Shown: positions 20,871 through 28,512, counted from the stretch's first letter. The stretch: DNA of 33,260 nt from a virus (IMGVR_UViG_3300010938_000075:235-33494), one strand, 5' to 3'. Notes: generated by a model not told the origin, from the sequence alone. A program made the numbers and translations.

Positions 20871-22763
20871 CTACTTTATTGGACAAACTCCGCCCACGCA
20901 CTCCATTGAATCCAAAAGATCAGACTCTTTGATCTCACCGCTCAAAATTGGTTTAACCCTGGCAGCATACTCTTCGTACTGCTCTTTTGTAATCTCTTCA
21001 TACGGAGCTTGATCAAAGCCGTGCTCTGAATGCAAGAGAAATGAAACCGATTTAATGTTGTCGTTGTAGTTGGCGTTTAACCACTCTCGGATGGCTGGAA
21101 GTTCTTCTTTTCGATAGTAGATCGTGCAAGATACCGCATTATCTGACCACTCAGTCTGAAGTCGCTTTACATACTCAAGTTGTTGAACAGCCGTAGTATC
21201 TTTGGCTAAAGCTGTACCTTCAGGGACTTTGCAAGGAAACGACACTACAACCGTGTTTCTATCTTCGGTACCATCAAAATTTCTTTGGTACTCAACGAAG
21301 TAACCATTAGCACGGCAAATCTGAACTAAAGGAGAGTTAGAAGCCATTCTGATTCTGCGAATATAGTACTGCGCATAAGCTGGATGGCAACCGCTGCTAA
21401 CCCCAGCGAGTAAACTCAGCGTCCCAGATGGCTTTACGGTTGTAAGCTTGATTGACTTTGGCCAATTTTTCAACTCAGAGTATGTTTCATCATATTCACG
21501 AAGCAGGGTGTACACATCTTTGAGCCAGCTTCTTTGCTCTTCGGTCGCCTGCAGATAACCAGTTACTCCGATACCCATTCGCATGTTTTTGTGAACAATC
21601 CTTTCTGTTTCTTCGTGATGACAAGCAAGAGCTAAAGAGTGTTTATTGATTCTGTAAAGCATGGTAGCGACATCATACAATTGTTCTTTTGACTCGATGT
21701 TTGGCAAGAAGATCTCTGCTAGACAGCAAGTCTCGTAAGGAGCAAGGCTTTGCTCTGCGCAAGGATTGAATCCTAATACTTCTGGATCTGGATACTGCGT
21801 CTCACCGACTCGGCCCATTCTTTGTGAGTTACGGAGATTGATCAAACCGAACGGTTCACCGTTACCCATATAACCTTCCCAGAACTGCTCTGGTAACATC
21901 TTAATGTCGTTGCATACGACTGAGTTGTTTGACATAGCACGCCAGTTAGGGATGTTACCTAGGTCCCAACGCTTGCTGGCAAGATACTGCAGATCATCGC
22001 AGTCTCCGATAGCAAGCTCTGCAGATCGTCTAACATTGCCGCTAACAACGATGAAGCCTATAATATTCATGATGTCTAGAGCGTCGATAGGTCGAATCTT
22101 CTTACCAGCTCTAGCGTTAAGAAGTTTATTGATCTCTGCAATTCCCCAGCAAAGCTCTTCTGGTCCAGACGCAAGTCCGCCAAAGCCTTTAATAGGGGCA
22201 CCCTTTCCTCGAACAAGAACTGTAGAGAAAGTGAAAGACTTTCCTGTTTCGAAGTGTGCTCGAAGAGTTTCTTCAAGCAATTTTACCCAGCCCTCTCGTG
22301 AGTCTGGAACGATGAAGTCCGCATCGTTAGTATCTTGCCTAGCAATCTTAACTCGCTTAGGCTTAGGTAGCTGATACACGAACTCTTTTTGAATGTTGTA
22401 ACCAACACCCGAGCCAAGCATCAGAGCATCCATAGTCCAGGTAAAAGCTTTCCAATTATCCACAACTGTAAAAGCGCAGTTCTGCAAGCTAAAAAGGCCT
22501 AGCTTTTGTACGGTTTTAGTACCAAGCTGCCACCAGAAGCGTCCGGCCACGGAACCTTTAAGCTCAAGAAGATAGCGTCGCAAACGCTCCTCTTGCTCAG
22601 GCGTGAATCCACACTTCAATTGCTGTTGTACTGCGTTTACAACACGGTCAACTGACTGCTCGAATTCTTCTGTTTTTGAGTTTGGATCTTCTTCTTTAAG
22701 TCGTCGTGCATAAGTTCTTTTAAAAGTAATGTAACCAAGCTCGCCCCAGGGCGTCTTACTCAT
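20871..22763 (-). CDS. adenosylcobalamin-dependent (class II) ribonucleotide reductase
   Basis: Converts ribonucleotides to deoxyribonucleotides with a B12-derived radical. 630 aa, of the monomeric ribonucleoside-triphosphate reductase (RTPR) type. Visible elements: LQNCAF (first active-site Cys), GSGVGYNIQ, the SGNVRRSAEL region, FNPCAEQSL (thiyl-radical Cys and the Glu two residues later), CCLAEI (second redox Cys), PSGTLSLLAGVSSG, and a C-terminal redox pair Cys622/Cys627 in ECVGGVC that re-reduces the active site. It is shorter than the ~739-aa Lactobacillus enzyme and lacks an obvious N-terminal ATP cone. No B-subunit gene is needed. AAGGAGG precedes the ATG. The host or medium must supply cobalamin. 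Confidence 0.93.
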   Translation of the reverse strand: MSKTPWGELGYITFKRTYARRLKEEDPNSKTEEFEQSVDRVVNAVQQQLKCGFTPEQEERLRRYLLELKGSVAGRFWWQLGTKTVQKLGLFSLQNCAFTVVDNWKAFTWTMDALMLGSGVGYNIQKEFVYQLPKPKRVKIARQDTNDADFIVPDSREGWVKLLEETLRAHFETGKSFTFSTVLVRGKGAPIKGFGGLASGPEELCWGIAEINKLLNARAGKKIRPIDALDIMNIIGFIVVSGNVRRSAELAIGDCDDLQYLASKRWDLGNIPNWRAMSNNSVVCNDIKMLPEQFWEGYMGNGEPFGLINLRNSQRMGRVGETQYPDPEVLGFNPCAEQSLAPYETCCLAEIFLPNIESKEQLYDVATMLYRINKHSLALACHHEETERIVHKNMRMGIGVTGYLQATEEQRSWLKDVYTLLREYDETYSELKNWPKSIKLTTVKPSGTLSLLAGVSSGCHPAYAQYYIRRIRMASNSPLVQICRANGYFVEYQRNFDGTEDRNTVVVSFPCKVPEGTALAKDTTAVQQLEYVKRLQTEWSDNAVSCTIYYRKEELPAIREWLNANYNDNIKSVSFLLHSEHGFDQAPYEEITKEQYEEYAARVKPILSGEIKESDLLDSMECVGGVCPIK

Positions 22764-22787
22764 CGTAGCCTCCTTGTTGTTTAGGTA

Positions 22788-23423
22788 TTATGACTTAGGA
22801 TAGATGTGAAGTAAATAGGAATTTGTCATTGCAATAGCGTCACAAATGTCAGAGTTCTTCATATCCTCATCCACGTCTAGTTTGATATTGTAGGTTTGCT
22901 GCACATAGCGAGAAGCCAGGTGCTTGAAGTTTATTTTACCTTTTTTCTTCCCGACTTTGCGAGAGGATTTAAAAGTTTTTATGTGAGCGTTGTGAGCTTT
23001 ATCTTCTTCTGTCATCTTTAGGTTAAGATGCGTTCGCCAACCATTCTTACCGTTTGAATCATAATAGTACAGTGAATCAATCAAATGTGGAAACTCAAGA
23101 TCAATAAAATGCACAACAAAAAAGTGCAGTGCGTCAAGAGGCTTTTGTGAAACCCTTGAGATACCGCGATTAACTTCTTCGATTACTATTTGATCAGGAT
23201 TATATTGACGAATTAACTCGACTATCTTTCTTGACAGATCTAGTATTTTATACAGGGCTTGCTTTGGGTATTTAAGTTTGGTCACGCCTTTGACCTGTGG
23301 CAAGATGTAGCCGTACTTTAGTAAAGCTTTAGAGTCTGCGTCTAGCAGTGCAAATCCTGTACAGGTAGTTGAAAGATCTAAGCCAAGGATCTTGGTTAAA
23401 CCTTTTTTTGACGCTTTAGCCAT
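22788..23423 (-). CDS. RuvC-like Holliday junction resolvase
   Basis: 211-aa RNase H-fold nuclease. The acidic set is in RuvC order: Asp16 in KILGLDLSTTCTGFAL, Glu82/83 in IVIEEVN, and Asp192/Asp195 in NSDICDAIAM. The basic patch SSRKVGKKKGK (about 153-163) could contact DNA. Bacterial RuvC is ~170 aa; the extra ~40 residues lie between the second and third motifs. Expected job: resolving branched replication/recombination DNA before packaging. Located in the recombination block with the RecA-like gene; overlaps the zinc-ribbon gene by 28 nt. Confidence 0.85.
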   Translation of the reverse strand: MAKASKKGLTKILGLDLSTTCTGFALLDADSKALLKYGYILPQVKGVTKLKYPKQALYKILDLSRKIVELIRQYNPDQIVIEEVNRGISRVSQKPLDALHFFVVHFIDLEFPHLIDSLYYYDSNGKNGWRTHLNLKMTEEDKAHNAHIKTFKSSRKVGKKKGKINFKHLASRYVQQTYNIKLDVDEDMKNSDICDAIAMTNSYLLHIYPKS

Positions 23424-23701
23424 CCGTACCTCTTGGCATCTTCTAAGCCGTACTTATCGATCTTCTCTGCAAGCTCATAGCGATCGTGATGGTCATTCAT
23501 TCGTTTGCGCATCTTCTGTTCTAGATTCTTCTTAACCTGTGAACCTCGATACCTATCGCGCATTTCATATACAGTAGAAGAAATCTCAACAGGTAAAGCT
23601 GCTTTTGTAGGGGTAGAGCAAGAAGGACAAACGTCTTCCTTAACTTTAAGACGAGACCATTCGTGACCGCAAGATGAACATTTAAACTTTCTTAGAGCCA
23701 T
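23396..23701 (-). CDS. zinc-ribbon protein, 101 aa
   Basis: N-terminal zinc ribbon (FKCSSCGHEW ... VCPSCSTP, two CxxC knuckles 15-17 residues apart) like FmdB-type ribbons, followed by a long basic helix (YEMRDRYRGSQVKKNLEQKM) ending in KRQKKV. Probably binds nucleic acid or a replication protein; no specific function known. Overlaps the RuvC-like gene downstream and the 29-aa ORF upstream. Confidence 0.75.
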   Translation of the reverse strand: MALRKFKCSSCGHEWSRLKVKEDVCPSCSTPTKAALPVEISSTVYEMRDRYRGSQVKKNLEQKMRKRMNDHHDRYELAEKIDKYGLEDAKRYGWLKRQKKV

Positions 23702-23771
23702 TTAACATCTCCAAGAAGGAATAAAGCTCGAATCTTTGCCGCCAGTCTTTAAGTATCTTCGGCACTTTCAT
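23682..23771 (-). CDS. 29-aa ORF bridging two zinc-finger genes
   Basis: ATG at 23771 with GAAGGA seven nt upstream; encodes a basic amphipathic peptide beginning MKVPKILKDWRQRFELY and ending NGSKKV. It overlaps the upstream gene by 23 nt and the downstream one by 20 nt, filling the only gap in this block. A coupling peptide is plausible. Confidence 0.4.
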   Translation of the reverse strand: MKVPKILKDWRQRFELYSFLEMLNGSKKV

Positions 23772-24126
23772 GTTTGATTCCTTCAACGTCTTTGGTGTAC
23801 CGTTGAAGCTTAGTCTTATGCCCGCACTCAGGATTGCTACAGCAGCGCCAGTAAAAAACGCCGTCAAGACGCTTCATGATATGAATCTTTAAAACGCCTT
23901 CTTGACACTCGTAGCATCTCCATTTATTCTTTAACAGTTTTTCTTTTTGTTCAAGCTCAAACTCTTCATTTTGCTTAGTTATAAGCTCGTGAAGAAGGTC
24001 TTGATCGGCTTGACCTCGTTGAATTAGCTTTCGAAGTCTAGAGTTCTCCTTCTTAAGCTTTTGATTCTCGTACTTCAACCTTTGGAGCTGATCTAGCTTC
24101 TTGTCGCCATTGCGCCTGCTCATACT
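23749..24126 (-). CDS. coiled-coil zinc-finger protein, 125 aa
   Basis: Start at 24126 chosen for GGAGAG six nt upstream. The first ~60 residues are a strongly charged leucine-type coiled coil (LDQLQRLKYENQKLKKENSR), followed by a four-Cys zinc site (WRCYECQEG ... CCSNPECGHKT). Coiled-coil dimer plus zinc ribbon suggests a DNA- or RNA polymerase-associated regulator, but no family is recognised. It sits directly downstream of the RecA-like gene. Confidence 0.65.
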   Translation of the reverse strand, partial: SMSRRNGDKKLDQLQRLKYENQKLKKENSRLRKLIQRGQADQDLLHELITKQNEEFELEQKEKLLKNKWRCYECQEGVLKIHIMKRLDGVFYWRCCSNPECGHKTKLQRYTKDVEGIKHESAEDT

Positions 24127-24146
24127 GACTCTCCTGCGGTTAGCCA

Positions 24147-25172
24147 TTATCGAAGAGTTTTCTTGTACTCGTCCAAGGCTTCTTTGGTTGCAGGTATAGT
24201 CCCTTTAGCTACTGTGAAAACGCTGGATGTAAGTTTTCTATTGGTAATGTGATTCTTAGTAACCTCAAGAATGGTTTCCAAACCAATGTCGCAGTCTTTA
24301 CCTTTAATTTGTGCTTCTAAGCGCTTGCGCTTACGAGTCCTGATCACCAGGGCCGAAGAGTATGGAATAGCGTCACCACCAGTAGGGATCTCTGTTTGAA
24401 TTCCATTTGGCGCAGTCTGCATGTAAGATTGATTCAAGAACAAGATAGCTGCCTTCTCTCGAACGCGATTAAGAAGCGCGTTAACCTTACGAGTAAGAAC
24501 TCGCAAAGCTTTAGCAGTCTTCATCATACCTTTGTCCCAGTTTTCAGTCTCGGCTTCCATCTCAGCGTTAGACATAACATTACCGATTGAGTCCCACAAG
24601 AACAAGCAAGACAGATCAGTCATGTCGATAGTCTGTTCGTTTCCTTCTTTATCTTCAAATTTAAGTTTATTGTTTTGTAGATCTCGAAGCATCTTGATGA
24701 TCACATCATAGCCTTTCTCGATGCTATCAACTGGCACGACGATCATCTGTGTAGGGTCTCCGCCCATCTGAACTAGACGATCATAAGCAAATTTGTGCTC
24801 AGTTAAGATCAGAATAGGAATAACCTCAGCTTTTTGACAGCCGACGATAGCTTCCATAAGCTGAGTTGTTTTACCTGTATCAGGCTTTCCATAGATACAA
24901 GAAATAACTCCCATAGGGATACCAGGAATCTCTAACGCCTCTTGAAACGCTTTAGACATAGGAATATATTTATTCACCACGATCTTTCCAAGGTCGTTGA
25001 TGTCATGAACTTGAGCAAGATCTTCTTTCATCTCGGCGTTGATGTAGCCTTGAAACTTTTTGATGGCGTTAGCGAAGGCCGACTTTTTTTCAGTCGGTGT
25101 GGCGTCATCGACAGGTTGAGTAACTTTATTTTGAGTGTTTTCTTCTTCTTGAGAGCGTTTAAATCGCGACAT
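24147..25172 (-). CDS. RecA/UvsX-like recombinase
   Basis: 341 aa. Walker A GKPDTGKTT (95-103), LILTEHKF after it (the Glu position that activates water in RecA), Walker B LSCLFLWDS, and an ILFLNQSYMQ motif matching the RecA L2-flanking strand that ends in N/Q sensing ATP; GGDAIPYSSALVIRTRK follows as in RecA (GGxALxFYAS.RLDIRR). The first ~45 residues are charged and low complexity. RecA-fold strand-exchange protein for recombination-dependent replication and repair; the UvsY-like gene two nt upstream fits the T4 pairing. A DnaB-type RecA fold is excluded by the GGxA..Y block. Confidence 0.85.
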   Translation of the reverse strand: MSRFKRSQEEENTQNKVTQPVDDATPTEKKSAFANAIKKFQGYINAEMKEDLAQVHDINDLGKIVVNKYIPMSKAFQEALEIPGIPMGVISCIYGKPDTGKTTQLMEAIVGCQKAEVIPILILTEHKFAYDRLVQMGGDPTQMIVVPVDSIEKGYDVIIKMLRDLQNNKLKFEDKEGNEQTIDMTDLSCLFLWDSIGNVMSNAEMEAETENWDKGMMKTAKALRVLTRKVNALLNRVREKAAILFLNQSYMQTAPNGIQTEIPTGGDAIPYSSALVIRTRKRKRLEAQIKGKDCDIGLETILEVTKNHITNRKLTSSVFTVAKGTIPATKEALDEYKKTLR

Positions 25173-25173
25173 A

Positions 25174-25569
25174 TCAACCTTCCATTCCTTTTCGAATGTT
25201 TGCAGAAAGATCTTTTAAAGATTCGTGTTTCTGGTAAAAAGCTCGCACTATACCCTCTAAAGCTTCAAACTCATACTCTGCTTCGTTTAGTTCTTCTTGA
25301 ATGTTGATGATGTTAGGGTCGGTATTGATAGCAGCTTCGATATCACCAACTCGTAGACCTCTAGCGGCTAGCTGCTTATGCAGGTTGCCTTTAGCGTGAG
25401 CAAGTCTAGCTCTAAGCTGCTTTGTTCTTTTGTTAGCGATAGCCTTTGCTTTAGTCCATTTTCGCATCAACAAAGGTTGGTCGATAAGTTCTCCATTAAG
25501 ATTTTTTAGATCAATCAGGAGTTCGCTGTCAACGCCGTCATACAAGTTTACATTTTGTTCTTTGCTCAT
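25174..25569 (-). CDS. probable UvsY-like recombination mediator
   Basis: 131-aa helical protein ending 1 nt before the RecA-like gene. Its size, the W-T-K-A-K-A...K-x-x-L basic helix in the middle, a short Gly turn, then NIQEELNEAEYEFEALEGIV and a final amphipathic helix (YQKHESLKDLSANIRKG) follow the layout of T4 UvsY (137 aa), which loads UvsX on ssDNA coated by gp32. The sequence match is only by pattern, so the name rests mainly on layout and adjacency. Confidence 0.5.
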   Translation of the reverse strand: MSKEQNVNLYDGVDSELLIDLKNLNGELIDQPLLMRKWTKAKAIANKRTKQLRARLAHAKGNLHKQLAARGLRVGDIEAAINTDPNIINIQEELNEAEYEFEALEGIVRAFYQKHESLKDLSANIRKGMEG

Positions 25570-25576
25570 TAGCCCC

Positions 25577-25993
25577 TCAGAAAGAAAAGCCTACTTGAAC
25601 ACCTAAAGATCTATCGGTGTTTGCGGAAACGCCGATAAAGATGTCACCTAAAACTCTTCGATTAACTTCCACTCGATAGATAGGATTGTTGAACTGAAGG
25701 TTTCTAGCTTCAACACCGGCAGCAACAAACCAATCGTTTTTCTTCATGATCTTTTGTTCGAAGGTTTTTGTAGACGACTCTTTAGAGTTATCTACGATCA
25801 CGGTTTCTTTTTCGGTTGTGCCATCAGGGCGAGTTCGTTCCTTGATAACAGTTCGAACATCTCTCTTGATTACTTCTTTTTCTTCTACCTTGACTTGCGT
25901 TTGAACCGTAGGCCACATGTATTTTGTGGCGCTTACGGCTAAAGCGGCAATCACTAAGGTATAAATAGCGACTGACTTTAAGGTTACTTGCAT
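25577..25993 (-). CDS. membrane-anchored protein with charged rod and beta-type C-terminus
   Basis: 138 aa. Residues 5-23 form one membrane anchor or uncleaved signal. Residues 30-80 are a charged rod (KVEEKEVIKRDVRTVIKERT, then a DGTTEKETVIVD turn). After KKN the last ~55 residues alternate like beta strands (PIYRVEVNRRVLGDIFIGV) and end in LGVQVGFSF, an outer-membrane-like terminal Phe. I recall proteins of this layout as common hypotheticals in phages of Gram-negative hosts, without known function. The C-terminal half resembles that of the protein at 2808-3233. A bridge between inner and outer membranes is a reasonable inference. Confidence 0.65.
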   Translation of the reverse strand: MQVTLKSVAIYTLVIAALAVSATKYMWPTVQTQVKVEEKEVIKRDVRTVIKERTRPDGTTEKETVIVDNSKESSTKTFEQKIMKKNDWFVAAGVEARNLQFNNPIYRVEVNRRVLGDIFIGVSANTDRSLGVQVGFSF

Positions 25994-25994
25994 C

Positions 25995-26330
25995 TTACTT
26001 ACCTACAGGTTGACCTGTTTGACAATCCAACTGCTGAAGATCTTTTCGTGAGTTCAAGTCACGCATAGAGATCTCCATAGGAACTGCGAAAATAAGAAGC
26101 GCACGAACACCACGGTAAACCTTGGCTTCTTCATCAGCTTCTAGAATGATGTAGGCAGACGTTCCTCCTTGCTCAGACAAGCACACAGGATTCTCGCGAG
26201 AGACGTTCGAGTACTTTGACTGATCGAGCTTACGATCATCCAAGGCCTGTTTTACGAGCACACTTGACTGGGCCAGTGAGATCACCAACAGCGCCGGTAC
26301 GAGAGCTTTCTTCAATAGATTCTTTTTCAT
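25995..26330 (-). CDS. exported small protein, 111 aa
   Basis: Signal peptide (KKNLLKKALVPALLVISLAQ), then a charged spacer and a compact domain with strands AYIILEADEEAKVYRGVRALLIFAVP and two Cys (C49, C104) that may pair. No family recognised. Stop is 1 nt before the membrane-anchored protein, so the two are coupled and may work in the same compartment. AAGGAG lies six nt before the ATG, directly behind a small hairpin. Confidence 0.6.
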   Translation of the reverse strand: MKKNLLKKALVPALLVISLAQSSVLVKQALDDRKLDQSKYSNVSRENPVCLSEQGGTSAYIILEADEEAKVYRGVRALLIFAVPMEISMRDLNSRKDLQQLDCQTGQPVGK

Positions 26331-26343
26331 CTTTTTCTCCTTC

Positions 26344-26356
26344 CCAGCTTTGCTGG
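26344..26356 (-). promoter_or_regulatory. 5'-UTR hairpin
   Basis: CCAGC-AAA-GCTGG (minus strand), five perfect pairs with an A3 loop, located 8 nt after the predicted transcript start and 2 nt before AAGGAG. It could stabilise the mRNA end or modulate ribosome loading. Confidence 0.5.
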
Positions 26357-26370
26357 ATTATTTAAAACTA

Positions 26371-26399
26371 AGATTACCTGTTTTGTTATTAAATGTCAA
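26371..26399 (-). promoter_or_regulatory. promoter for the exported-protein / RecA unit
   Basis: TTGACA (26399-26394), 17 nt, TAATCT (26376-26371) on the minus strand, in the only gap of this region; expected start near 26364, leader 34 nt. Drives 26330 leftward through uvsY- and recA-like genes. Confidence 0.6.
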
Positions 26400-26619
26400 T
26401 TCCACAATCAATCTGACCGAACCGCATGTTGGCAGCCAAGTACAACAAGGTACGAGACTCTTCATCCTTAACTATACGATTAAACCAGGCTTTACAAGAC
26501 TCAAGCTGATGAGTAGTCTTACACGATCCGATCACGCTAATGATCTTGGCCGTTTTAGGGTTACTCCTGGCTTGGCTTATTTTTTCCAGAGCTTCCTGCA
26601 TTGCATCCCGTCTGTTCAT
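26389..26619 (-). CDS. 76-aa protein of unknown function
   Basis: Start at 26619 preceded by GGGAGG; an ATG at 26652 is in frame but without a site. Helical with three Cys (GSCKTTHQLESC ... DCGI). Overlaps the membrane gene upstream by 59 nt. No family recognised. Confidence 0.5.
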   Translation of the reverse strand: MNRRDAMQEALEKISQARSNPKTAKIISVIGSCKTTHQLESCKAWFNRIVKDEESRTLLYLAANMRFGQIDCGIDI

Positions 26620-26917
26620 CTCTGCCTCCCTCAAGTTCGATACTTCTATCATCCAGGTCTAGCTTTACTTTGTCAAGATTTCTCAGTCGGTAGAATACGA
26701 ATCCCAAGCTGAGAAACAACAAGGTAACTAGCGTAGCTGATAGGTACTTATCTGGGTTGTCATGCAACAAAGCGATAGAAATAATTGACAAAACTAGTCC
26801 AGTATAGAACACGAGCAAGGTTACGCTGGGTTTACCAGCAACCGAGTCATGGGCCATAGGTAAAGGAAGTCCGATATGATTAGCTTTTAGGACAAGATCT
26901 TTAATTCTTTTTAACAC
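26561..26917 (-). CDS. two-helix membrane protein, 118 aa
   Basis: GTG start with AAGAGGCAA upstream. Basic N-terminus, two transmembrane helices (about 32-50 and 58-76: VTLLVFYTGLVLSIISIALL and ATLVTLLFLSLGFVFY), then a charged cytoplasmic tail rich in Asp/Lys/Gly. No recognised family. One of several small membrane proteins between the nucleotide and recombination genes. Confidence 0.55.
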   Translation of the reverse strand: MLKRIKDLVLKANHIGLPLPMAHDSVAGKPSVTLLVFYTGLVLSIISIALLHDNPDKYLSATLVTLLFLSLGFVFYRLRNLDKVKLDLDDRSIELEGGRDEQTGCNAGSSGKNKPSQE

Positions 26918-27137
26918 GGCGCTTGCCTCTTTGGGCTTTGTTTTTGTTGATCTTCTTGGCCTTAGCTACTACCTCTTTGACCGCCTCTTCAGCGACCTTA
27001 ACTTCACCATCCCAGAAAGGTTGCTCAACAAGCTTAAGCTCAGGGCGCTTCTTGCGAATGAGCATCTTATAAGCTACCAAGCCTACCAGACCGAATGGAA
27101 CTACTGTAGCCAAAGCTACTAATGCTAGATCAGACAT
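26901..27137 (-). CDS. single-pass membrane protein with basic tail, 78 aa
   Basis: One N-terminal transmembrane helix (about 4-24, LALVALATVVPFGLVGLVAY), an acidic middle and a very basic C-terminus (KAKKINKNKAQRGKRRVKKN) that could bind nucleic acid or phospholipid at the inner face of the membrane. GAGGTG precedes the ATG. Function unknown. Confidence 0.55.
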   Translation of the reverse strand: MSDLALVALATVVPFGLVGLVAYKMLIRKKRPELKLVEQPFWDGEVKVAEEAVKEVVAKAKKINKNKAQRGKRRVKKN

Positions 27138-27741
27138 TTTTCACCTCTCTTTTGTACATTTCAAATAAAGACTTACGAGACCGTCTTTGAGCGGAGACGC
27201 CAAGCTTCGACAAAGCAGCCTCATACTTTTTAATTATATTCCAAGACTCTTCTTCTGTAAACCCTGCATCTTCAGTTACCTCAATTTCTATAAAGTGAGA
27301 TAGTTCATTAGTTTCCAGGTCACGAACCGAGTAGAATACCAGGGTGCAATCTGTACCGTGATAGATATGACACTGCTTGTTGATTCTAAAGTTGAACTCA
27401 AAACCTTGAAGCTTCACAAATTTTTCAACCGTATCAAAAGAATTACCGTCAACTCTGAGGTTAACTTCTTCTCGAATGATGTTGTTCTTATCTTCGGTCT
27501 TACGCTTGATGGTTAGTTCTGCACGCTTATCTTTCTTGTTGTCAGAAAAGCGATACCGAATAAAGTCGTCGCCCTTAACATAGTAGCAGTCATCAGACTG
27601 TACATACAAGAAGTCCTTACGACCTAATTCGGTTTCTACCAAATGCTTGAAGTCCCAAAGAAGCTTTGGGTCATCGATCTTATACTTAGTTTCAAACTCC
27701 ACAAACTGTGGAAGTCCGGTATCAGAAGCTTCCCTCATCAT
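27130..27741 (-). CDS. CYTH-domain (triphosphate tunnel) protein
   Basis: 203 aa with the signature ExExK (EFETK) near the start, the hallmark of the CYTH fold that binds triphosphates in a beta tunnel through acidic metal ligands and basic residues. Further strands carry the expected alternating charges: RYRFSDNKK, AELTIKRKT, REEVNLRV, and HFIEIEVTED near the end. Family members include class IV adenylate cyclases, thiamine triphosphatase and inorganic tripolyphosphatase; the tunnel residues seen do not decide between them. Start taken at ATG 27741 (ATG 27738 equally possible). It overlaps the dNMP kinase gene by 20 nt, suggesting a link to nucleotide metabolism. Confidence 0.8.
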   Translation of the reverse strand: MMREASDTGLPQFVEFETKYKIDDPKLLWDFKHLVETELGRKDFLYVQSDDCYYVKGDDFIRYRFSDNKKDKRAELTIKRKTEDKNNIIREEVNLRVDGNSFDTVEKFVKLQGFEFNFRINKQCHIYHGTDCTLVFYSVRDLETNELSHFIEIEVTEDAGFTEEESWNIIKKYEAALSKLGVSAQRRSRKSLFEMYKREVKNV

Positions 27742-28495
27742 ACTTTCCAGCCTTAGCAAACTTAAACTTAGACTGACCTTTCTTAGTTTTCGTTGTAGGT
27801 TCGCTACCTTTGAGGCCGAGACTCAACAGCTTCCTCTTAAGGTCCTCTAAAGAACCGTCATTTAGAATGATGTTTTCAGCAGGAATAATTGCTTTAACTT
27901 CTAGAACTTTACGCTCTGAGTCATGCGTGGCTTGAGCTAGTTGTTCTTCAGCTTGTGGGCGTTCTACATAAAATCCTTTAAAATCAGTGCCAAACTTGGT
28001 CGCAAGAAACTGGTATTCATTTGCAAAGCGTACATCTGTTACGCAGTACAAGCCGTCTTCGTTTAGCGAGGCTAAAGCCTTGGTAGAGAATGCAGCTTGA
28101 AGATGCCAGTCAGGGTGAATACGGTTTCGAATCCACTCTGTACCAATGACCTGCAAGATCTCTCGGGGAGTTCGCAAAGGAACACCTTCAAGACCAGTCA
28201 CAGAAGCTTTATTTGGGTTATAGTAAAACTCTTCTGGATCAAGGTAATCAAGCATGATTTGATTAACCTTACGCAAGATTTTAGGAGTGATGATGATCTC
28301 ACCATTTTTCAATGGCTTCTCCTTTAGTGCCGGATCATGTACCAAGGTGTGATGAAGTTCAAAAACTTCTTGGCAGATCTTCTTTAGAGGTCCCGCGAAG
28401 GAGATGCTGCCGTCAGCGATGCCTTCTTTTTTTAAGATGTCAGCAGAGGTGTCTTTACCGCTGCCTTTAGGTCCTGTGAATGCTACAATCTTCAT
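27722..28495 (-). CDS. deoxynucleoside monophosphate kinase
   Basis: 257-aa P-loop kinase similar to phage T4 gp1 dNMP kinase, which phosphorylates several dNMPs including modified bases. P-loop GPKGSGKDT (8-16) followed by SISFAGPLKKI, then RTPREILQVIGTEWIR with the Arg/Gln pattern of this family, HPDWHL, and the Walker-B-like LYCVTDVRFANEY. The C-terminal ~35 residues are Lys-rich and unusual for the family. GGAGGAAG precedes the ATG. With the dUTPase and class II reductase it completes a dNTP supply route. Confidence 0.88.
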   Translation of the reverse strand: MKIVAFTGPKGSGKDTSADILKKEGIADGSISFAGPLKKICQEVFELHHTLVHDPALKEKPLKNGEIIITPKILRKVNQIMLDYLDPEEFYYNPNKASVTGLEGVPLRTPREILQVIGTEWIRNRIHPDWHLQAAFSTKALASLNEDGLYCVTDVRFANEYQFLATKFGTDFKGFYVERPQAEEQLAQATHDSERKVLEVKAIIPAENIILNDGSLEDLKRKLLSLGLKGSEPTTKTKKGQSKFKFAKAGKYDEGSF

Positions 28496-28512
28496 GTTCT
28501 TCCTCCAAAGTT

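Noticed and set aside
26667-26699. TTGACA-17-GATGAT on the minus strand in a membrane-protein gene
   Set aside because: The -10 is poor and the downstream start would be far inside overlapping genes.
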